Source of the DNA: Lunularia cruciata
Taxonomy: Eukaryota > Streptophyta > Marchantiopsida > Lunulariales > Lunulariaceae
Direction of reading: 5' to 3'
Length of the DNA stretch: 64,000 bases
NCBI GenBank assembly: GCA_948567375.1
Contig: OX419756.1
Span: forward strand, 24,654,552 to 24,718,551
Positions 56,759 to 64,000 of this stretch are shown piece by piece. A model generated the notes under the pieces. It searched no databases and was not told the origin of the DNA. It was given only the letters and a program-made list of their open reading frames with translations. The position numbers were made by a program, and so were the translations under genes. Each line of letters opens with the position of its first letter. Position 1 is the first letter of the stretch.

Positions 56759-58440
56759 CCCGCCGATCTCCAAGGTGCTCAGTCGATGCATACCTAGACG
56801 ATCAGTGCATTCCAAATAAACTCTAGGAGGATAGCAATGTAGAATGGCTTGGTGTGTCCCAGCGACAAGACCGTTCCCAAAAGAAAATTTCTGAGCCTCC
56901 CTCTGGTGTTTAGGAGCAGCTCAGCTTCTGAGAGTTTTGAGTGGTTTCTGCAAATGAGAGCTCGAGGAAAATTGAATCCATGGGGTGATCAGGAGGAGAG
57001 CCTTGACATTAGGAGTATGCCTGAGAGTCTGGTGGACCGTTGTAGTCTGTTAAGAGGTGATCGACGGCAATGAAGTAGATTGCCACTGGCGTCAATCCCC
57101 TTGAGTTTGCGCATGTTGCATTCTAATACTTACATTTGCTACATATTTGTACTCATTTTGTGATGTTCTGGCCACGTTCACAGTGGAATTTCTCAACCTT
57201 GTAACTTCTACCGCAGTAACTATATGTCTACTAAGTCTTCAATTTGATCAGACATCTTCGTGAGCAGACGGTCGTTTTCTACGACCCACATTTGACCCTT
57301 TTATGCTTCCCACAGTATCTGGGGACAGCAGTTTACTTTTCTTCCATGCCCAAACCAGCTTCATCAGACGACAGAAATGAGTCGTCACTTGTCATGTAAA
57401 TAAAATTAGCACAAACTAGCTATTGGCACAGCTAGCGGAATAGTGCATGCGGAAAACGTTGAGATAGGAATCCAGCTTGAGTTTAAAAGGCACTGGGCTT
57501 TGCACTGTAAAAGTGTAAAAGGCAACCGCGGAAAAGCACAGGGATGGGAAGATCTGATAGTCACGCCCGTACAAGGATAGAAACATAAGAGATAAAATAA
57601 TGTTGATATAAGATATGGGAAGATCCTACAGTATAATCAAACCCTTACAAGGATAGAAACGTAATGATCAAGCCCGTACAACGATAGAAAGGGAAGAAGA
57701 GATAAAATGGAGTTAAGCCCACTAGCATTAGTATGAGAAATCTGCCCTGTATTATTGCACCTAAAATATCTGAGCTACGTAAGGTAAATGGCCTACGTGG
57801 CTTTGTACTTGTGAAAATCCTTGCTTCATGGAGGGACACATTTGTTACTTTTGTCAGCCGAGAAATGCTATAGTTAAAGAGCATGTAATTTATGCCCTCT
57901 CCTGGTGGTGGGGTCATTCTGATTTCCGATACCTCATTTGTCCACAAGTTTCGCTCTTCTTCTGTATCTCATATTCTGATATTAACATGCATGTACAATA
58001 CGGGAGACATCAGCTCTCCTATTGGTACAGTACTACCTTACACGTACATTCATAGCTGCATTTGTTTTCGTACATACAGTTCCGTCTTTCAAAACATTTC
58101 ATTGAACGGCCTGGATGGACTCTACATTATTCTCTTAATAGCACAGGTCCGAATTTCTGATGAATGAGTAAAAAATATACTCGATATTTTCCGCAAGTCA
58201 ACAGAGCAGTACCATATACTGCAGCATAGAGGAAATACATAGCACGTGAGGAGCCGATGTACAGTAATAAGGCTTTGCAATCGCGGCATTTTCATTCTAG
58301 CTCTCAAGTCTGTGCACATGTGTACGTTACATGTGTTTGCTTCCATTTCTAGGTTATGAGTAATAAGAGATTGATTGAGGATCTGGAAAAGGATAAGAGA
58401 ATATTTCCCGTAACTTTTACTTTATAAATGACTAAAGCTT
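56759..58440. other. Upstream region of the laccase
   Basis: 1.7 kb with no supported gene. It should contain the laccase promoter on the minus strand; no clear TATA box was found in the first ~150 bp. A set of diverged short repeats is at 57562-57708. Confidence 0.5.
57562..57708. repeat. Three diverged short repeats (CCCGTACAAGGATAGAAA)
   Basis: Copies near 57562, 57638 and 57668 share C-A-x-x-CCCxTACAAxGATAGAAA; two of them are followed by AAGAGATAAAAT. Copy spacing is uneven, so this is a degenerate local duplication, about 0.8-1 kb upstream of the laccase start. Confidence 0.6.
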
Positions 58441-59992
58441 ATTTTCACTAAATTTAGTTCTACTTTTGTGTTTACAAGTTGAGAGTAAAAAAGAAGTCCA
58501 AGAGGAGAGCTAAGGATCCGTGACTCCTTGTGTGCATTAAATTATTTGGTTGTGATACAGTTCTGATTTGATTAAATAAGAACTGTATCATTTATCAAAA
58601 ATTTACGGCCAACACTTATTTCTGAGTATCGAGATGTTAGATGCTCCAAATTAGTTTATGTGGAAGAGTAAAATGGAGATCTATTTCAAAAGGAGTATCT
58701 TTTATCCGCGGTGACTGGTGCTCACCAGTCACTGTGGAATCAGCGGAAGATATATTGGAGGTTGAAGAATTCACAACATTTGTGTTCACATCATACACTT
58801 CTTCAGCACTTCTTAATGATACACTTTCAACTTGGTTACTAGTATTTCATCAAATTTGAAATCTTATTGAAGCGAAAAATTTTGTGAGATACTAGTAAAA
58901 TTCATTTTGAACCAAAAATCCTGCCAAAGATAAAGAGCTTGGAGTACGAATATCACAACACTAGACACAGCAAACGAGACACTAGGAAGAATTCTTCTCA
59001 AAGTTCATATTAATCTTACAGAACCTGTCTACTGCTAGAGTTTAGGTTGATGAGATGGCAATTATTTAGCTGTATGTTCTTTCACATAGTTACAGTTATA
59101 CTTTAGTGATATAAAACACTTATGACGGTAAACTGTTCAACGGAGTCCTAATGCTCAAAGTTTCAATATAAAGAACTGAAGATATATATGAAATCTCAAA
59201 GGGAAATGAGGTTTTTCTATGTTCCAAACCATTTTTTGTCAAACTAAGAACTTCGTTTACTCATGAAAACAGATAAAATAATAGATTTTCCAAAGAATTA
59301 AAGAATAACAAGGAGAAGATATTTTTTTCAATTGAAAAATTCCAAATATTTTCCAGCACTCCTTTGCAAAACATGTTGCCTGTGATTTGAGGAAATAAAT
59401 GGAAAATTGTCTCAAAAATACTCCATTCCAGAAAAAGGTTCAAGTAACAAACAAAATATATTTGAATTGCAAATGTTACAAGAAAATAAATAGAGGAACA
59501 ACAACATAAGCAAGCAAATTATTTTTGAAAGTTATTGAATAGATTCAAACCTTTGTTACTATATTATAAAAGAGAACATTGATTGATATCTCCTTATTAG
59601 AAATACAAAAAACTATAAATCTGAACTGGTTAAGTTTTAATCAATCCATATGATGAGAAGATAAATCTTCTCAATATAGCACTTGATCAAATAAAGTATC
59701 ATGTGCCTAAACTCAAGAAAAACCTGATATCCATTGATAAACTTGACAAAAAAGCTGTTTTAGAAAAAGAACAATGTCATATAGCTACATTTGAATCCTC
59801 ATTGAAGTCAGTAAAAGAGGATATATATATATATATATATATATATATTGAATAATGAATTTTTTAAGATATATATTTGATTGAAATAAACATAAAAATG
59901 ATTTCAAATTGGCATTATGTAATTCATGTACTCCTATATATACTTGGTATAAAAGACCAGGGCATTTCAATCAAAGAGATATTGTGACAACC
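58441..59992 (+). other. AT-rich decayed region with a Ty1/copia trace
   Basis: Mostly AT-rich text without long frames. At 59663-59820 the plus frame reads DQIKYHVPKLKKNLISIDKL followed by DKKA, close to the gag-pre-integrase phrase 'LxxVLHVPxLKKNLISVxxLxxKG' of Ty1/copia polyproteins. An (AT)n run is at 59819-59848. No LTRs, RT or integrase blocks were recognised. Confidence 0.5.
59819..59848. repeat. (AT)n microsatellite
   Basis: About 15 uninterrupted AT dinucleotides, likely polymorphic. Confidence 0.9.
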
Positions 59993-62827
59993 CAGTGTTG
60001 TCATACTTATAGAATAATCAGTAATGATAGGTTGCTCCCACGAGGATACTGTTTGGAATTGGCTAGGAGTGAAGGGAAAGTGTCACAAGTCACAAGTTGG
60101 CTATTATTATGTCTTTAACCTCTTGGGCAGGAAAATTCCCAAAAGAGTGTAGGATGCCCTTTTGCTGCACACTAAAGCAAAAACAAAACCACTAAATCAT
60201 GTTCACAAAAGATATCTCACTACACAAGCTCCTGAAGGTAATGATTCAATCTGTCATGTTGGTCATAATAAGGGTCTGTCCCTTGCAATTATCTATATAG
60301 TGCACACCATAGTGCCAATGAGAGCGTTCTACCCTTCCCAAAAAGCACTCCTCACTACTATACTACAGGTTCAAGGTATCATGAGGTTTTTGTTATGCAT
60401 GATACTTTATGACACTCACAGGCATCATGGCTCTCAACACGTTGCCCTAATCCTTTAAAACTTCCAAGTTTGACTACCTTCTTGCACCTCAGCACTTGTG
60501 TTCTTACTTTAAGTCTCACCACTACTAAACTTACCAATCCTTAAGCATACACCATACTAACAGTGAAACACTCAAGATCTAAGAGGTCTTCAGGCATTGT
60601 CCCCACAACAAAGTCATATTTCCAAACCTGCACATTCTTGAGTTGACCAGACAGGTATGAGATGGAATTCCAATTTGTGCTGCCTGAACTTGTATTAAGT
60701 CCAGATGACTCCCCTTATACTCTCTACATATCAAGATGGAGTGCATCCACAGCTGTGTGATGCTTAGACCTCATAACTATGAATCAAGACTAACCCTATT
60801 CCACCTAATTGGTTTTTATAGATTAAATGCTCCAGTGGTGCCACCTATAGAGAGGTGCTTACTGTTCACTCTACTAATCCTACAACTCCAGCTTCACATT
60901 GGGAGAATGGTCCTGATAATCAGATATTACAAAAGAATCAATTTAATATATAGACTTAATTGCTCAAAAGATTCATAAACACATCATCACACGGAGATCT
61001 CCCACCACAATGAACTCCCCATCATGATGAAGTGGCAATTTGTTTGTAATGTTGTGACAACTGCATCTTGATGATGGAAAACTATACAATTGTACAAGTA
61101 TTTTATACCACAATCTCTTTTCCTGATCCTTCTTCACCTTTACACCTCCAAATTATCTCCTCAACATATTCATTGTACTCCTCCAGTTCATGGTTGATAC
61201 TACTTAAGATATTTTCAAACTTGGCATCACCATGCTTGTGCAACTTCTCTACCAGCTTGGTCAATTTTTCAATTAAGTCTTAGCCTCTAATGCATGTAGT
61301 TTTTACTTTAGCTCCCGCAGTTTAGCATAGTGAGCTGGGGCTCCCACAATAGCCAACTCCACATGGCTCTTTAGTCTATTGTTGTATCTTCCATGACTAA
61401 AAGGACTCTTATTTGTTCCTTATCCAAAGTATCAAGGATGGATTGCAACTTCATCTTGACCTCTTGTTTGACTTTTACTTGGAGGATGTTGGCTTTGTTT
61501 TCATGGTCGGCCATGGTCATGGAAAACTCCTTGATGTGCATCTTGGTGGTCTCCAAGGTGGCATCACAATATTGCTTATCTATGGCCTTTTTCTTTTGAA
61601 GAATATCTAGGTCCTTTTTTAGGGATGTTGCATCCTTGTCCCTAGCATCCAACTCTTTGGTATGTGGCTTCTTCATTTCCTCCACTTGCCACTTGGATTT
61701 GCCCTTAATAGTTGTGAAGTTGGAATCGAGTTGCATAATCCATTACCTTGAGCCCACTATCTCCTCCTTCATTCTGGCCATCTCCCAATCCTTTTCCCGC
61801 ATAATAGGACAAGAAGCTATCTTGTCCTATCAAAAGCTATCTTGTCCAGTCAAAGGAGGCTATCCTATTTACAAAGGCCTTCTTAAATTGACCATGCCTT
61901 CATCACTGCAAGGTCTGCCTTGACACTTTGTAATTCCTCTTTGTGCCTTATTACCATGGTGCAACTATCATGCTTCCAAGTCTTTTAGTTGTTGGAAAGT
62001 ATGGTGAGCTCTCCCTACTTTGTCTTTAAGGAGGCTTCCCAATTTTTTAGAGCAGCTTCAAGGTGACAAATCTGAGCCTCCATGGAAGTTGGGTCCTTTG
62101 GCCTTCATGGTGCTCTGCTCCCATTTGGCCTCTACGGCCATGGTCACCATATTGGTTCCTTTATTTTGCTTGCACCAGCTGCTCCCAAAGATGTGCTATC
62201 TCTCAAGACTCTCTAGGGTCATAATTTTGTTCCTCATACACATCATTTCCATGATTTGGTTCTCCAAGTGCAAAATGTGGGTGTTGGATTTGACTAGCTT
62301 GCTCTCCACTTTGTGCCTTTCCCATATGGTCATCTGAATGTGAAAGTGCAAGAAATCGATCAATCTCTTGTGGTCTATCACTACATGGTAAATTTCTTGG
62401 TAGGTAGGGAATAGTTCCTCCAAGGTCTTCAATACCAACTCCAACATGAAGACAACCCAACATGACAATGGAGGATAGTTAAGTGGATACATGAAGGGCC
62501 TCCATGTAAACCAATGGACTTGGCTTGGGCCATGGTGCCCCTCGTGATGGGGCTTGTGTGGCTCCACTTGCTTGTGGAGGATCTTAAGTCAAGGTGGAGA
62601 TCATAAGGGTACTCTATACTCTTGGTGCTCCTAAGGAACTAGCTGATCCTCCTTCCTCATGTCTAGGTTCACTTACACCATATCCTTGGTTTTGATAGGT
62701 TTAGGAGGGGGAATAAGTGCCAAAATGATCCTATCTAGTTCCAAGGACATATGTCTCCTTGGTCGCCTACCTTTCTTGTCACTAAAAAATCTCCTTCTTC
62801 TTGACCAGGATGGTGAGGGTAGGATTG
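59993..62827 (-). mobile_element. Family A' element, distant relative of A, 5'-cut
   Basis: The 3' end on the minus strand is TGTGACAACCCAG, as in family A. The first 200 bp keep A landmarks in altered form (AATCAGTAA, GGCAGGAAAATTCCCAAAAGAG versus the A tail GGTAGAAACCACACCCAAAAGAG). The body encodes an unrelated-looking but equally coil-rich frame: 61736-61371 (KKDLDILQKKKAIDKQYCDA) and 62567-62196 (EIYHVVIDHKRLIDFLHFHI). The right side is cut at 62828 by copy A-l. Overall layout (tail, coil, acidic/Pro-rich region going upstream) mirrors family A, suggesting a separate lineage of the same kind of element. Confidence 0.55.
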
Positions 62828-64000
62828 TGTGACAACCCAGAAAGTACCACTTTTGCAGTAATTAGGTTAGTAAAGATAGAGATACAAGTTAGAATTGGTC
62901 AAATACAAAGCAAAGTAATAATGTAGTTCTTCTTGGTTGCATCTTTAATCACTCAGGTAGAAACTTAACCCAGAAGAGAGTAACAATTACTAATCATAGT
63001 CTTGTCACAAATTAACACTCACTATTCACAACGCATTCAAATCTTTCCAAAAAAACTTGATTGTGATGATTCAAATCCTTTCAAAGATAGCTACTTCACT
63101 ACAAAGCACCTTTGTCTCAAAATTGCATTCCATCCCTCCACTGAAGGTACAACTTCCTTGATTGAAATTGCTTTAAATCAACTCAGAGCTGCACTCACAA
63201 ATGCAAAATACTACCAACACTACAATTCCTCTCAAATCTGTCAAGGCATTGTTCCAACTGCACTTCACTCAGGATCAAGCACAAAGAATGAAGATCAAGG
63301 CTGTGGAATCCAAAATCCATCAAGCACATTGACTTGCACTTCAAAATTCTCCACACACTCGTAAACACAAAAATAAAGTTGATACTTGGAATTAAGCTCA
63401 AGTGATGAGCATTGAAATCAACACTTTGCTTTATCTATCTCCAAAAATTATGAATACTAAACAACATAAGACTTTGAATGCCTCCTTTAAACACACTAAG
63501 TTCTTGATATTTACTTATAACTATACCGTTCTACAACAACTCTACAAACCTGCAAATTCAAACTGACAATGCACCTCTTCATATTTGACTCTTCAAATCT
63601 CAAATTTGTTACTAATCTAATCTGATGTCAACCTCTTCTTTGTCTTCCAAACCCAATGTTCACTTGAGTATTTCTCCTTCTTTGTGTCTACTTAATTCCA
63701 CTTCTAACTCTTCTATTTCTATGATTTCTTCACTATGAACTACAATTGCATTCCTATGTACTCTATCTACCTCATTATCTTCCAACCAACCCATCACTCT
63801 CTACTGCCTTAGGTAACTCACCCAAAGACACTTGAGCTCCCACTTCTACAACTTCAGTCTTCTTGACTAATTTTACTTCACTAGACGTTCTATCCAAATC
63901 TATTCTCACAAGATCTTATTTAAGACAAACATTGTCTCCTACATCTAACATCTTTCTATCTATGCAATCTTGCAAACAAATCAACATATTTTTCAATGCC
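62828..64000 (-). mobile_element. Family A copy A-l, runs off the window
   Basis: 3' end TGTGACAACCCAG at 62828, followed by the usual tail (TCAAATACAAAGCAAAGTA, GGTAGAAAC...CCAGAAGAGAGTAACAA, the ACTACCAACACTACAATTCC block). The C-terminal part of the A frame is reached near the window edge. The 5' part lies outside the window. No duplication can be checked. Confidence 0.75.

Noticed and set aside
56561-56815. Laccase exon 1 starting at 56815 and reading through to 56561
   Set aside because: The codon at 56815 is TTG, and the GTGAGT donor at 56614-56609 joins in frame to exon 2, restoring the family spacing.
1-64000. tRNA, rRNA, CRISPR or bacterial-type operons
   Set aside because: None seen on either strand; introns and TE types show plant nuclear DNA.

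Overview
The window is repeat-dominated nuclear DNA of a land plant. It holds one convincing host gene, a complete six-exon plant-type laccase on the minus strand (52805-56758). Almost everything else is nested, decayed retroelement sequence. Spliceosomal GT-AG introns, a chromodomain Ty3/gypsy element primed by initiator-Met tRNA (TGGTATCAGAGC), Ty1/copia remains and dense TE nesting all fit an embryophyte with a large genome. The laccase is divergent from the usual angiosperm form, so a bryophyte, lycophyte or fern is plausible, but the species cannot be read from the sequence.

Element names used here are local labels. FAMILY A dominates: about ten copies on both strands. An intact unit is ~3.7-3.8 kb, runs TGTGGTACCC...GGTTGTCACA, is flanked by 5-bp target duplications, and has no terminal direct repeats. 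It carries one long decayed reading frame of ~810 codons (a globular N-terminal part, an acidic stretch, then a long coiled coil) and no reverse transcriptase. Copies: 616-2652(+), 2895-9228(+, interrupted), 5198-8985(+), 18560-18968(-), 19701-23484(+), 29788-31563(-), 35390-42229(-, interrupted), 37044-41583(+), 42230-44700(-, interrupted), 46011-49696(+) and 62828-64000(-). A distant relative (A') lies at 59993-62827(-).

FAMILY B is a minus-strand Ty3/gypsy element (9229-18560) whose pol is split by FAMILY C. It also left a solo LTR at 42364-43055. FAMILY C (10118-15790) is a plus-strand chromovirus with both LTRs, PBS, gag, pol, chromodomain and PPT. Its LTRs are packed with perfect heat-shock elements. 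FAMILY E (about 24890-29787, +) is another decayed Ty3/gypsy element.

Layout: 1-9.2 kb integrase tail plus nested A copies; 9.2-18.6 kb B interrupted by C; 18.6-31.6 kb A fragments and element E; 31.6-35.4 kb unclassified repeat-like DNA with a zinc-knuckle remnant; 35.4-44.7 kb three-level A/B nest; 44.7-50 kb A inserted into a dimeric repeat; 50-58.4 kb gene island with the laccase; 58.4-64 kb AT-rich DNA with a copia trace, then A' and A.

All TE reading frames are broken. In element C, where I checked each one, the stops can be explained by C-to-T or G-to-A transitions, as expected for methylated and silenced plant DNA. The laccase frame is intact across all five introns.
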